Shown here piece after piece: positions 34,201 to 49,200 of a stretch of 64,000 nt of DNA. Source of the stretch: Panagrolaimus kolymaensis (taxonomy: Eukaryota; Nematoda; Chromadorea; Rhabditida; Panagrolaimidae); the NCBI GenBank assembly GCA_028622995.1, contig JAJQJQ010000080.1, forward strand, positions 186,001 to 250,000, written 5' to 3'. The position numbers were made by a program, and so were the translations under genes. The notes below the pieces were generated by a model that was not told the DNA's origin, did not search any database, and saw nothing but the letters and a program-made list of their open reading frames with translations. How positions within the stretch are numbered: the stretch's first letter is position 1; each line of letters begins with the position of its first letter.

Positions 34201-37200
34201 ACGACGTAAGATTATTCCTTGAACGAGAAAGCATTTCCCGTTTCACTGCAAAAATAAAAATGGGTGTGTTTTATTATAAAAAAAAATAATGGTAAATAAT
34301 GATTTTTTTGTTTGAAGAAAAAATGGAAAACCGCGCCTTGAAAATATTTTTATGGATGTATCAAAAAAATTTAATTTCTTTTTGAGAGACACACTTTTTG
34401 TAAGAAATAAAAATGGAAAAAATTTAAAAACTCATAAATTTGAAATTTAGAATTTTTGATGTTTGCTAATTTTTTTTCTCTTGTAGGCAAAAGATAGTGG
34501 TGGAAAAAAACAATGGAAAATAAAGAAGATTTATTTTTAAATAAAAAATGTTATTTTGTTAAAAGAGAGTAATACAAAATGGACGATAATTCACAAATTT
34601 TACTTACTATCACTAAAAGCTTTTTTTTCTTAAAGTGGCAGATGTTGTTAGTTTTATACTAAAATATATTAATTCTAAAGTGACTTAATCAAATTTTTGT
34701 TGTCACTATATTTAACTATTTTCTGATGCAAAAATTATCTTATCGAAAAGAGAGTAATAAAATTCCAACAATATTTTTTAATTTTCGTTTACTCTCTCAA
34801 ATTCCTTTTTATTTTAATTTCAGTCTTATCCCTTTTGCCTCTAATAAACAACACAACGATGATGACCTCAAAGTCAATGGGATAAAATGTGAAAAACACT
34901 GCGTAACAAATACCTCAAAAGTATAACCTTTTCATTTTTTTTTGTGACTTGGCTAATTTAATGAATGGCTTTGGCTCAAACACTTTTTTTTCTCTTTTTA
35001 AAACCCAAGATAATCTCCCACTTTTTTTTGTGATAAAAAAACGAAGTACAAAAAACAAACACATCTTATGATTGATTATGCATACTTTTTTTTGTTTATT
35101 ACTTCTCATTTCTTTTTTTTTACAATGAGCGCGCTTCAAATATTTACTTCGGGGTTCTAAGAATTGAATTGTTTATGGCTTTCATCTTTCATAAAAAATG
35201 TTTCGAGTGGAATTTTTGAAAAATACAAATAAATAAAATTTTGTTGCTTTCTTTTTGACTTAAAAGGAGTCATCGCAAAAAAAAGTGAAGTAAAAAAAAC
35301 TCAATCTTGGCTTAACTTTTCTCAATGGAAATATAAATATTTTGTTTACCGGAAGGTTTATGTAAAATCTAAAAATGCAGTATCAAACTACATTCATAGT
35401 TTTCACAGCTCATCGGAAAACAGAACAACAAAAATCAAGGACAATAAAAAAAGAGGAAGAAAAAATAAAGAATGTGGAAAAGTTGACTGATAAGGAAAAT
35501 TTAAAGAAGATGGGTAGGTATAAAGCCAGGAAAGAATGTTTGAAAAAAAAGAAGAAAAAGGTTAAACCAGGAAAAATAATGGCAATGATAAAAGTTAGGG
35601 GAAAAATTTGAGAGGATTGGAACCATTTTTGCATCACATGAGCAATATGTTAGTTTTTTCTAAGATTTTTTAAGGGAAAATTTAAAAAAAGCTAATAAGA
35701 TTTATGACTTTTTTTCTAAATAAAGAGTCTCATCTCGAATAAAAAACATTTTCCGCCAAAATTTGAAACACTTGAGGTATTTGGCTATATAAAAATCTGT
35801 TAATAATCAGACTAATTAAATGTCAAAAGAATCTTTGAAAAAAAAGAAGGAAAAAAAGATTAGGCAACCTTTTAAATAAAATAAATTAAAAAGTATTAAT
35901 GTTCTCGTCTTTGAACTTATTCTTTATCCTTTTTTTTTTCACCACCACTTTTGGACGACGCCAAAAATCTCCCACTTAAATTTTTATGTAGACAACAAAA
36001 AGCATATTAGAAATTTTTTAAGAAGGCTGTCAGATCTCAAAATAATGTTAACAGTTAATAAACAAAACAAAAAGCATATAAAAATATAAATAACTTTTTA
36101 AAACAAAATTTTAAAAGTTCATTGTTTTTTATTTTTTATATCAAGAAAAATTATTCTCTAGGGAGAAAAGGCAAAAGTTATGCAATTTTAAATATGTCAA
36201 AACTTTTGAATGTTGTTATTTATATAGAAAATTTTTTTTGATATTCCAAAAAAAGAAACAATTTTTTTTTGTTTTGCTAAATCAAAAAATTCCAAGATTT
36301 AGAAAACGTTGAGTTCTGACGCGAAAAGATTTTTTTGGCTGGCAAATAAAATTAATTTTGATTTTTTGGTTTATTGAATCTTAACTATTCACCTCCATTC
36401 ATAAAATTGAAAATGAATAACTAACTAACTAAAAAATCTGAATACAATATTTTATATATCTCTTTTTTTTAAGGAATAGGTATTCATCCTATTATATCAC
36501 CTCGATAGAACCAAACAAAGTTAAATAAGAAAAATTATGAGTAGGCTTTTTTAATAATATAAGCGAGCGAGCACGTGAACTTAAATAAATCCTGAAACAA
36601 AAAAAAAATATGGCTTAAAGAAATAAAAAAAAAAGACGGAAAGATTAAGAGATTTTGTTTAGCTAACAAAAAAAAAAGTGAACACTTTTATGTTAACATA
36701 AGGCTTCCGGATATAATGTTAAAAAAAAAGAGGGGCCAAAAGTCACATGGAATAAAGCAACGATGAGTCAATAAACCTATAATGTTAATAATTCTTCGAG
36801 AAATCTATAAAGCAACAAAAAAAATCCTGACATAATATTCCAAATTAGAGCTTTTTTTAACTTTCAGGTCGAAATCCCACATACATATTTACTTATTAAA
36901 AACAAAATTTACCATGAACTTTAACGATCCGCTCTTTTTCATTTTTTAGACAAACTTTTTTTGGGTTATTACAGTTTTCTTTCTTTTTTTTATGTGAAGA
37001 AAATCCCATAAAAAGAAAGGCACATACATTAATGAATGTTTAAAAAGTTTCTGGAACCACTACCACCAACCAACAAATGAGGCGAGAAAAAAAGAATGAG
37101 AACAAAGAAAAATTTTTTTTTGGCTTTTCCTTATTTTTGTCTTCAAAAAAATAGAAAAGTTAGGAAAAAAACATGGCAGAATATTTATTAAATATGCAAC

Positions 37201-40200
37201 AACAATGCGCCCCATAAAAGAAAGAAAAAAAAAGTGAAGATGCAAGTGCGAGAAAAAAATCCTTTCTTTTTATAGTTTTAAACTCAACTCAAGAGCATAT
37301 AAACCTACAGACAAAAAAAATGGAGTGAGTACCTACATTAGCTGTTTTTAAATTTTTTTGAAGAATAACAAAAAAACGTAACTACAGCAAATTTATTTTT
37401 CACAAAAAGATTTTTGCAGAATAGTAAAAGTAATATATATTTTATGGATGAGCTAGTTATAGTGTTCAAAAGTACAAATTTTGAATTTTTTTTTGGAGTT
37501 ATGGCTTATCAAAAAAAATTGTTTGTTTAGTTTGGCAAAAAATATTTTTATAATAAATTTAAGTAATTTGTTTTTAGTCACAAAACAAATTTGGAATTTC
37601 ATTTAAAATTACTGCCATGTTTTGGCAACAAAAAAAAAGAATTAGTAAAATTTGTATTTTTGCTTTGAAATAAAAATATGTATGGAAAAGATTTAGTCAT
37701 TTATCCTATTTTTGTAACTTTTTTTAAAGTTTGAAAGCTCCAAAAATAATTTCATAAATTATATCTATAATCCGCTAATCACAGGATATATGTACATAAA
37801 TGCTTATTGAGTCTGGTTGACTCGCTCAGTTAAAAGCAACAAAAATCGTGTAACCTTCAACAAAAAAAGATAATGTCAAAAACCAAGAAAACTAAAATAA
37901 AATAATAACAAAATATCTAATCGCCTACAAAATAAATTTTTAAGTGTTCAAAAAATGATTTAAAAAGGTATATTTTGGGCTCTTAAATAGAAATCAAACA
38001 AAAAAAACTAATAAATTTTCTAAAAATAGTTGAAAGATAACTTCCAAATTCAAAAAAGGCAAATAAAAAAAAGTTGACTAAAGACTGATGGGAAAGTGAC
38101 TCTGTTATTAACATTCGTTACAAAAAATTTTATCACCTTTTCTCACTCTATTTCTTTTTTTTATGCTCTAAAAAGCAGCCGATAATTTAAAATTTTTTGA
38201 GAAATAAAAAAAAGACGCTTCAAAGAGTTTTTTTGACGCAAAAAAAAATATGAAAAACATTTCTTAATAAATTTAAAACCATTTTTTATTGGGTTAAGTG
38301 ACACAACAATTTCATCATCAAATCGAATCGACTGACTACTAACTTCCTAAACACTTGGCAAGGCTCCATTAAAAAAATAAAAGTGAATGATCAATATTTT
38401 TTTTATTTGAAAACAAGAAAAAAATAAATAAACGAAAAGACACGACTGTTATCATCATTCTTTACTTCTCCAATATTTTTTTGTTTGATAAAAAATCACT
38501 TTCAATTAAAATAAATAAAAGAGGAAGAATTTTTATATATTTTTTGTTTTTTGATATTGATTTAATTAGACAATTTTATATATATATAATTTGAAAAGAG
38601 ACTGATAGTTATTGGTTAATTTGGGTGGCGCCAGCCGCTTCTTTTTATAGACATTTAAAAAAGCGAGAAAAAAGAATCGGCTGTTATGGTTGCCATAATC
38701 TATTAGCAGAAAAAATAAGAAATATGCATATTTTTAAAAGATAAATTTTTTTGTAAAAAATGCAAATTTTCAAATTCGCGGATTTATCTTTTTCTTTTTT
38801 GCTTCAAAAAAAATATTTAGAAAACTTACATCGAACATAAATTTTGTGGCCAGCTAAAAACCTTGAATCTGAATTTTCTGGTATAGGAGTGGAAGATTTT
38901 TCAAGGAAATATTCCACACATTCTGAAGAGAAGCCATGCAAAGTCAAATATGGTTCAAGGCATTCTGATAGTTTTCTGCCGGGGACAGTTTGGACCTAAA
39001 AATTATTCAATATTAATTAAAATATAAAACTTTAAGAATTTTCCACAACTTTTGCTGTCGAAAACAAACTTTAAAAAAATTATAAAGTCTCTAAACATAA
39101 TTCACAATATTCCTCTAAACACATAAAAATTTTAGGGTGGTTCCCTTCCTATTAAAGTGGTTAGTAACTATCTCAAAAGTAATAATATATCATTATTTAA
39201 TGCTATTTATCATAATATCTTCGCTTTTTAACAATTAATTTGCATAATATGTGAATTTTCGCGAAAATAACTGTTTTTTGACTAAAACTTTTTTTCCATT
39301 CAATGGTTTAACTATGAAACTAGGAGGTGCAGAACTTCAGAATATGACAAATTTGATTTTCCTTTTTATATTTTAACTAAAGTTATTGGGCTTAGAGAAA
39401 AGTTGGCCCCGTTTGCATTATTAAGGTACCATTTTTTTTTTTCAAAAATCGATGAAAAAATTTTGCAACATGCATTTTCCCTTCCTTTGTCGCACTTGCT
39501 CAGTGGTGGAAGGCGCTTGCCTTTGAAAAAGATGAAAGTTCGAAACCGCGGAGTTGTAAATATTTATTTTGAATATCTTTAACTATAAAATGGAGGGGAA
39601 TATTATATAAATAATTTATGCTAATTTTTCAACTTAAAAAAACGCATAATTATAGAAAAATAGCATATTTTTAATGTTTTTGACTCAAACAATTATTTAT
39701 CATTGAGGAATTATTTTTAAAAGGTATTTAAATAATTTTTTGCAGATTTAGTCCGCAACTCTTTTTTTAAGTACAAAATAAAAAATGATGGGCTTTATTG
39801 ATTTTTTTTTCTTTTCGTCGATGTACATAATAATCACAAAAAAGTTCAAAACAGCGCGAAAGAAAAAGAAGAAAAAATGTGGTTAAATTTTTTTCAGAAC
39901 CCAATTTAAAATAATAATTAAAAAATCGTAAAAAATCAAGAAACGGCATATGTTTTAAAGTTTTTATTTTTAAGGCAATTGTTTACCAAATTGGTTTTTA
40001 CATAGTTTTGAATGTTCAATGAGCGGCATGCATGTATTGCGGCGACAAAAAAAGAAAAGAAAAAATACAGATAGATTTTTTAAGGTTTTTTGTTTGAATT
40101 TTCCACAAATTATACGTTTTTTAACCAAGCTTTCTTCTTACAAGTGTCAAAATATTTTTATTTCTTAAAAGTTTTAATGAAACAGCATGTTATCAAACAA

Positions 40201-43200
40201 GTATTCCTTTATTTTTATTCATGTTGTCTGTAGCACTTCTGTGGAATTGCAAATTATTTTTATTTGTCCTTCATACTTTTTGTAATCTTTTAAATAAAAT
40301 TCGATCCTTGAATTGCTATCGTTTTTTTATATCAAATTTAAAAATATTAATGGCCATTTAGTTAATTAAACCCAAAAAATTATGATTTTCAAATGATATC
40401 TTTCTCAAAAATTTGATTATAAAATTTAAAAAATATATGTATCAACAATTCAAAAAGGAAAAAACCCAAACAATTTTTTTTACTTTCTCTTTTAAAGGGA
40501 GTGTCTCAGGCGATGGCAGGAATTCCTTACGACGGCTCCCTTTGTTTTTGCTTACGAAACATTTCGAAATGCTTTTCGTGGAAGGAAATTTTTTTACAAA
40601 TAGCTACAAAAAGCTTCAAAGTTTTTGTAGCACTTTGGAAGGCTTTGAGACAGTGAAAAAACTTTCGGGCTAGGAACACCCGTCGTAAGGAATCCTGCCA
40701 TCGCCTGAGACACTCCCTTTAATGAAAAATAAATTTTTCATTGGAAAAAATTGCGCTGCTTTTTTATCGATTGATTTTTTCCTTTTAGTTTCAACGCCAA
40801 AACAATCACTTTTTTTTTTGCGCAACCATAAATAAATACACACACATAAGCCTTTTTTTAAGCACAAATGTTTTGACAAAAAATTCAAGGTGCGCATAGC
40901 GCTCTTTTTTTTGTGCCTTTGCTTTCATTTTTTAGTGACAGAAAAAAATTACTTTTAAATGCAAAAAACATATTGAATAGGTGTGCTGGAAGATATCGCT
41001 AATTTTTTTTTCTCTTTGAAAAATACGCATTTGTTTCAAACAAAGAAGAAAAGTCATAAACAAAAGCAAAAAAAAAGAAGAACGCATCTGAATTTTATTC
41101 CTCTAAACACAGAAAAATTTATGGGAGGTTCCCATCCTATTAAAGTGGTTAGTAACTATTTCAAAACTAATTATATATCATTATTTAATGCTATTTATCA
41201 TAATATCTTGGCTTTTTAACGATTAATTAGCATAATTTAAAGTTTTTCGCGAAAATCACAGTTTTTTGACTAAAACTTTTTTTCCATTCAATGGTTTAAC
41301 TATGAAACTAGGAGGTGCAGAACTTCAGAATATGACAAATTTGATTTTCCTTTTTATATTTTAACTAAAGTTATTGGGCTTAGAGAAAAGTTGGCCCCGT
41401 TTGCATTATTAAGGTACCATTTTTTTTTTTCAAAAATCGATGAAAAAATTTTGCAACATGCATTTTCCCTTCCTTTGTCGCACTTGCTCAGTGGTGGAAG
41501 GCGGTGTATTGAAAGGTTGATGGAAGTTCGAAACCGCGGAGATGTAAATAATTTTTTTGAATATCTTTAACTATAAAATGGAGGGAAATATTATTAAAAT
41601 AATTTATGCTAATTTTATAACATAATTAGAATAATAAAAAAGCGATATTTATCGAAAAATTAGCATATTTTTAATGTTTTTGACCAAATTTGGGGTAATG
41701 TATCTTTGGTTGATCGATCTTTTGGTGGATTTTCGATGGTTTTTGTGTTTATGGATTTTGGGTTTATGGATCTGTGAGTGGATTTTTATGGATTTTTACC
41801 GTTCTTTGAGTGGATTTAGAAAAATTCTTGGATTGATTTTGAATGATCCACGGGTTGATTTTTATGGATCTTCGGGTGGGTTATGATAGATCCTTCCGCG
41901 GAATTTGAATGATCCTTGGGTGAATTTCCATGGATCTTTCAACTGTTTTCGGTGGATTTTCGTGGATATTTTGGTGGATATTAGGAGAGCTTCGGGTGGA
42001 TATTTGACTAAGGTAGATCGAACTTTTGGTTGATCGATCTTAGGGTGGATGTATCTTTAGGTGGATTTTTATGGATCTCTTTACTGTTTTGGGTGGATTT
42101 CTCGGTATCTTTGGGTTGATGGATCTTTGGGTTGATGGATCTTTGGGTTGATGGATCTTTGGGTTGATGGATCTTTGGGTGGATTTCTCGGTATCCTTGG
42201 GTTGATAGATCCTTGGGTTGATAGATCTTTGGGTTGATGGATCTTTGGGTTGATGGATCTTTGGGTGGATTTCTCGGTATCCTTGGGTTGATAGATCTTT
42301 GGGTTGATGGATCCTTGGGTTGATAGATCTTTGGGTTGATGGATCTTTGGGTTGATAGATCTTTGGGTTGATGGATCTTTGGGTTTATGGATCTTTGGGT
42401 TGATGGATCTTTGGGTGGATGGATGATAACTTCCACTTCAAGGGGCGCGAAGCGCCCCTTTTTTCATTCTCCTTACTACATATTTGGTATCAAAATGAAG
42501 AGCTCATTCTTATCTATTTTAATTTATATTTTTTTTTTAAAAACATATGTGGATCCCGTGTCACTGGTTCCTCTAAACACAGAAAAATTTATGGGAGGTT
42601 CCCATCCTATTAAAGTGGTTAGTAACTATTTCAAAACTAATTATATATCATTATTTAATGCTATTTATCATAATATCTTGGCTTTTTAACGATTAATTAG
42701 CATAATTTAAAGTTTTTCGCGAAAATCACAGTTTTTTGACTAAAACTTTTTTTCCATTCAATGGTTTAACTATGAAACTAGGAGGTGCAGAACTTCAGAA
42801 TATGACAAATTTGATTTTCCTTTTTATATTTTAACTAAAGTTATTGGGCTTAGAGAAAAGTTGGCCCCGTTTGCATTATTAAGGTACCATTTTTTTTTTT
42901 CAAAAATCGATGAAAAAATTTTGCAACATGCATTTTCCCTTCCTTTGTCGCACTTGCTCAGTGGTGGAAGGCGCTTGCCTTTGAAAAAGATGAAAGTTCG
43001 AAACCGCGGAGTTGTAAATATTTATTTTGAATATCTTTAACTATAAAATGGAGGGGAATATTATATAAATAATTTATGCTAATTTTTCAACTTAAAAAAA
43101 CGCATAATTATAGAAAAATAGCATATTTTTAATGTTTTTGACTCAAACAATTATTTATCATTGAGGAATTATTTTTAAAAGGTATTTAAATAATTTTTTG

Positions 43201-46200
43201 CAGATTTAGTCCGCAACTCTTTTTTTAAGTACAAAATAAAAAATGATGGGCTTTATTGATTTTTTTTTCTTTTCGTCGATGTACATAATAATCACAAAAA
43301 AGTTCAAAACAGCGCGAAAGAAAAAGAAGAAAAAATGTGGTTAAATTTTTTTCAGAACCCAATTTAAAATAATAATTAAAAAATCGTAAAAAATCAAGAA
43401 ACGGCATATGTTTTAAAGTTTTTATTTTTAAGGCAATTGTTTACCAAATTGGTTTTTACATAGTTTTGAATGTTCAATGAGCGGCATGCATGTATTGCGG
43501 CGACAAAAAAAGAAAAGAAAAAATACAGATAGATTTTTTAAGGTTTTTTGTTTGAATTTTCCACAAATTATACGTTTTTTAACCAAGCTTTCTTCTTACA
43601 AGTGTCAAAATATTTTTATTTCTTAAAAGTTTTAATGAAACAGCATGTTATCAAACAAGTATTCCTTTATTTTTATTCATGTTGTCTGTAGCACTTCTGT
43701 GGAATTGCAAATTATTTTTATTTGTCCTTCATACTTTTTGTAATCTTTTAAATAAAATTCGATCCTTGAATTGCTATCGTTTTTTTATATCAAATTTAAA
43801 AATATTAATGGCCATTTAGTTAATTAAACCCAAAAAATTATGATTTTCAAATGATATCTTTCTCAAAAATTTGATTATAAAATTTAAAAAATATATGTAT
43901 CAACAATTCAAAAAGGAAAAAACCCAAACAATTTTTTTTACTTTCTCTTTTAAAGGGAGTGTCTCAGGCGATGGCAGGAATTCCTTACGACGGCTCCCTT
44001 TGTTTTTGCTTACGAAACATTTCGAAATGCTTTTCGTGGAAGGAAATTTTTTTACAAATAGCTACAAAAAGCTTCAAAGTTTTTGTAGCACTTTGGAAGG
44101 CTTTGAGACAGTGAAAAAACTTTCGGGCTAGGAACACCCGTCGTAAGGAATCCTGCCATCGCCTGAGACACTCCCTTTAATGAAAAATAAATTTTTCATT
44201 GGAAAAAATTGCGCTGCTTTTTTATCGATTGATTTTTTCCTTTTAGTTTCAACGCCAAAACAATCACTTTTTTTTTTGCGCAACCATAAATAAATACACA
44301 CACATAAGCCTTTTTTTAAGCACAAATGTTTTGACAAAAAATTCAAGGTGCGCATAGCGCTCTTTTTTTTGTGCCTTTGCTTTCATTTTTTAGTGACAGA
44401 AAAAAATTACTTTTAAATGCAAAAAACATATTGAATAGGTGTGCTGGAAGATATCGCTAATTTTTTTTTCTCTTTGAAAAATACGCATTTGTTTCAAACA
44501 AAGAAGAAAAGTCATAAACAAAAGCAAAAAAAAAGAAGAACGCATCTGAATTTTATTGAAACTGTATAAAAGTAATACATATTATTTTTAATATTTTTTC
44601 ATGCTGCCACATCTTTGTACGTACGAGTCTTTATTATTAATTGGTGGATTTGCCAATACCCGTTTCTCCGACACTTAAAAAAATATTTTGTTGTTAAAAA
44701 CCTTTTTTTGAAAAGATTTTTATTGAAGAAGCTAGCTAGATAAATTTTTATGGTCATTATTTAAATGCCTCTTTAAAATCAATCTTCGCAAGAATAATTT
44801 ATTAATAAAAATCAAAACTAAAAAAAATATCTAAAAATATTCAAAAAGTCAAAAAGACAAACATTTTTTTATTTTCACTTTTAATGAAAAAGGAAATTTT
44901 TTTTGCAAAATTGTGTTGCTTCTTTTTTTCTTTTCTATCTTTAGTTTAAACGGCATTAATCGATTTTTGCGCAAGCAAAAATAAAAATACGCGATGCTAC
45001 TTTTAGAAAACAAATGGAACAATAAAATCGCTTTTAAAATTTTTTTTTCAATGATTAAAGTCTTCTTTATGTTTGTGAAATTTTTTTGTGGTAAATTTTT
45101 AAAGTAAATAGTTTATTTAAAGACATATTTATTAAGCAAATTTACCAACAAAAAAAAACCCGAATTTCTACTAAATTTCATAGATTTGAACTTTAAATTA
45201 TAAAAACTTTTTAAATAAATTATTAAACATACATAAAATTTGTATACAGAATTTAACAAACAGTAAAAAAGACCTTCAAATTAAACAAACAAAAACAAAC
45301 AACTACACAAAAATTTTTCAATGACTTGCAAATGCTTACAAACAATTCCAATAATTTACAAAGTTCAATAAAAACACATAAAAAACCTTATACAATCTTA
45401 CAAAGGTTTAAAAGCAATTTATTTTTATTTCATAAATCTCTCAACACGGATGGGCGATATATTTTACAAATGGTAAAAAATCAATGCTGGCTATCAAACT
45501 GCCGGTGAAATTGCAAACTAATAAATAAAAGAATTTCAACTTTAGTATAAAACCAAATAAATTAAACTAAAGTAAAATTAAGTTCAAATTCTTTTATTAA
45601 TAATTTTGTTAATTCATCAGCAGTTTGATCGCCCGCATTTATTTTGACAATTTGCAAAATAAATCGTCCATCGGTGTTGAGAGATCTATTAAATAAAAAC
45701 AGATTTCTTTTATATTGGCTTCCTTTATGCCCTTTTGTGGCATTATTAACTAATTGGCTAATAAAAAATTTTGATCTCAATGGAAAAATAAGCCAATAAA
45801 TTAAAGAGCAAATATTAATAATCATCAATGCTTGAAAATAAAACCATAAAATCAAAAAAATCATTTCCACTAATAAATTATTCGATAATTTGCAATCCAC
45901 AAATTTTCTTGACATTGTGGTTAATGGACCTTCACCAAGCTCCCGAATAAGGAAGGTACATACAGTAACTCGTGGGAACATTCCAGTTTCACCCCATTCA
46001 AGACGATTTAACAAATTTTCAATTATTTTAATTCCCAATAAATCAACTTTTTGATCCGCGACGAGAATGGTCAACATGAAAAACTAAAATAAGATTTTGT
46101 TTTTAATATTTATACTTCAATTATAATAAATTACTTACAATTATGATGTTATTAATGATATTCATCAATTTAACACATAAAAATGATCGATATAAAAATT

Positions 46201-49200
46201 TGCCGCTTATTAAATTTTTTCGACGTTGATTTGCACAATTTTTGAAATGTTTAAGATAACCATCAACATATTTACACTGATCTTTTACATTAATCAAATA
46301 ATTTTCAACCATAGCATTCATAAATAATTCGAATTTGAAGGCTAAAAAATGGAATAAAAATAAAATTTTAATTAATTATATTGTGTCACCACTTACTTGA
46401 AATTTTATTGATGAAATTCCAAAATAATCGAGGCGTTTGCAAACATAGTCCCATAACAAAAAAATAAAAAGGAATATACTAAAAAAGTTTTTTTATAAAA
46501 TGTTTTTTTAAATAACTTTTTCAATGTTCAAATTTTTTATATTTTTTATATTCTCAAAAATTAACGAAAAACTTACCGCGTAATTTACCATTTTTCGATT
46601 CTTTGAAAACAATTCTGGAAGCGGAGGGTATGAGGCATTACCAACAAAATATAAAGGTCCATGATAACAATATGCATTGGCATATGTGTGCCAGGATGGA
46701 GGCCATTCGGATTTCGGAAAACAGTCTATTGGAGTTTTAAACCACTCCAAAGAATAAACAATGAAACCAAAAACAAATAAAAAATATGCGGTAAATTTAT
46801 TATTGAGTTTATCGATGAAAGTTTCATCGTTTCTCTTTTTACACACATATTTCAATAAATTTTCAGTTTTCATTTTCCTTTAGACAAACAAAAATTTGAA
46901 TATAAAATATTAAACAAAAAAAATCTTCTCTGCTTTTAGAAAAAAATAAGCATTTTTGGCCAAGTGTGCTATGTTTGTTAGCTGAATTTTTTACTTTTGA
47001 TTGAATATATTTAAATTTTTCCGTTTATTATGATTGTTTTTTTTATTATGAGTGTTAAAATAAATTTATTACTTTCAGGATGATTCCAAGGCAAGAACAA
47101 AAACCCTCATGTTCATATGAAATTATCGATTTTTCATCAAATCATCCTTTAATGTATGATATTTCAAACGATGATGATGATGATGTTAGGAATAAAAAAA
47201 AGCGATTGAGACTTGGAATAATGAGGGCAAGTAGAGGTGGTGCTCAATCAACTAATGCTCGCTCTCAACCTACTTTTATCCCTATTTTTTTATCGAATTC
47301 TTATAAAAAACCTTTGATGCCAAATTTTGATTTTGTTAGCAGTTCTCAAAATTCAGCATCCATTGAACCTTCAAAAAATGTTGTGTATGTTTTTAATTAT
47401 TAAAGCTTTCTTATTTTTAACATATTGTTCTTTTTTAGCTCGGAATATTCTCTTTCCACTAATCATTTTAATAATTCTTCAATCAATTCTTCAAACAATG
47501 TAAATTCTTTTTTAAAAAACTGTGATCAAATTAGTTCAAATGAATTGCTCAGTTTAAATGGTTTCTTTCGCAATTGTGATCAACCTCATTCAAATCAAAC
47601 AGTTAATGTTAATAATTTTTTTCGTCAATGTGATGAAATGATGCGTTCCAGTTCGGAGCGGAGAATACCCCAGAACGAAACTGTTTCCAGCATCAATCCA
47701 AATTTTTATGATTTTGGTGACATAAAAAAGGATGCTGGAACTTTTTCCTGGGCATTTCATAATGCTCATACTCATTTGGAAAGGCAAAGATTTAAGGAAG
47801 AAGCAGAGAAGGAAAGATATCAGCTTATGGTTAAAGCTGATTATAGAATGATCCCTGTAATATATGAACCTGAGCAATCAATAACCGAGGAGTAAATTAA
47901 TTTTATGTCTAAAAAACTCAAAACTAATTAAAAAATTGTTTTTCAGACTTCAATTTTTCCAAAAGCAATGTTTGCTTCACCCTCCTTCAATAGCCTATAA
48001 AGCTGATGATCGTGATTTACGTGATTTCATTTGGGAAAAGGAGGAACTTCATACTTTTGCTTTTGGATATCAACAGCCACATGAAGCAAAGTATGCTACA
48101 CTCATGGGTCGACAACTTGAAGCTGAAAGAAAAGCTAATATTCGTAATGGTATTAATGATGATCCTTTTAATCAAAATACATCACAAATGAATCAATAGT
48201 AATTTTTATAGCTTGAAATATATATACTTTTTAATTTTCTTTTTTTAGCTCAAATTATTTAAAGCAAAAAAATTTCTTTCCACTTAATTCAAGCGATGTA
48301 CAGAAAGTAATCAATGATTATAAAAATCTTCAAGCAGAATATTCATCCAATTCTTCAATAATAACATTTCGAGAAGAATATTTTTTTAGTGAAAATAGCA
48401 GATTGTAAGAATCTCTCTCTTTTTTACCCTATTATTTTTCTACAATACTTTTATTTTTTTAGATCCACAACTTTTGGAAGTAACTTTTATCTTCATAATT
48501 TATCTGATGCAATGATGAAGGATTTTATTCAAAATAATCAAATATCTATTAATGATTCTAAAATAAGCTTAAATGGAAGTAATTTAGTTAATGATAGTAA
48601 AATTGGAAAAACCCTTGGCATTTCAAATAATTCTACCATCAGCCTTCATCCTGATTTTGTTGAACATGGTGACATTAAAGCAAATGCCGGGCCTTGCGCA
48701 TTTGCATATGGAATTAGCAATCCCATGGAAGTTAAGAAATTTAAGGAAGAAGCTGATATAGAACGTGAAGAGCGAAAACAAAAAGCTTTATATCGGATGC
48801 ATCAAAAGCCTCCACCTATTTCATATGAAACTAAAATGGATGAATTGTAAGTTTAATATGCAATATGTTTTGTATAAACTTAATAACTAATTCCAGATAT
48901 GAAGCTTATCAAAAACAATGTCAGAAGCCAGAACCCAAGGCTTTTAAAGCAAAGCCAAAAGAAATTTTAAATGATACTCGGTAAAATAATATCACACAAA
49001 ACATATATATTCCAAGTTTTTATTCGATTTTTTAGACAAACAACAAAAAAAATATCAAAATCTTTCTATGAACAAAATCATGATGATCCATTGATGATTC
49101 AAACCCTTCGAAAGCAACGTCGAGAATTAGCTGAAAATAATTCCACAATAAGCTTAAGACATTTTAAACGTTGCTTGGAAGAAACATATCGGTAAGAAAA

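Larger units (their letters stand above)
39111..41098 (+). repeat. Helitron-type unit 1
   Basis: 1,988 bp: head, tRNA-like module (about 39489-39552), AT-rich body with an embedded TTAA MITE, no minisatellite and no CTGG end. From about 39290 on it is apparently identical to unit 3, 3,458 bp downstream. Confidence 0.75.

Noticed and set aside
39497..39550. genuine tRNA gene
   Set aside because: A and B boxes are tRNA-like but no acceptor stem or anticodon arm pairs properly, and the module recurs in every repeat unit.
42008..42436. repeat protein [16 protein letters not shown]
   Set aside because: Translation of a 16-bp minisatellite; any frame is open, no start or splice context. The same holds for 59368-59832.
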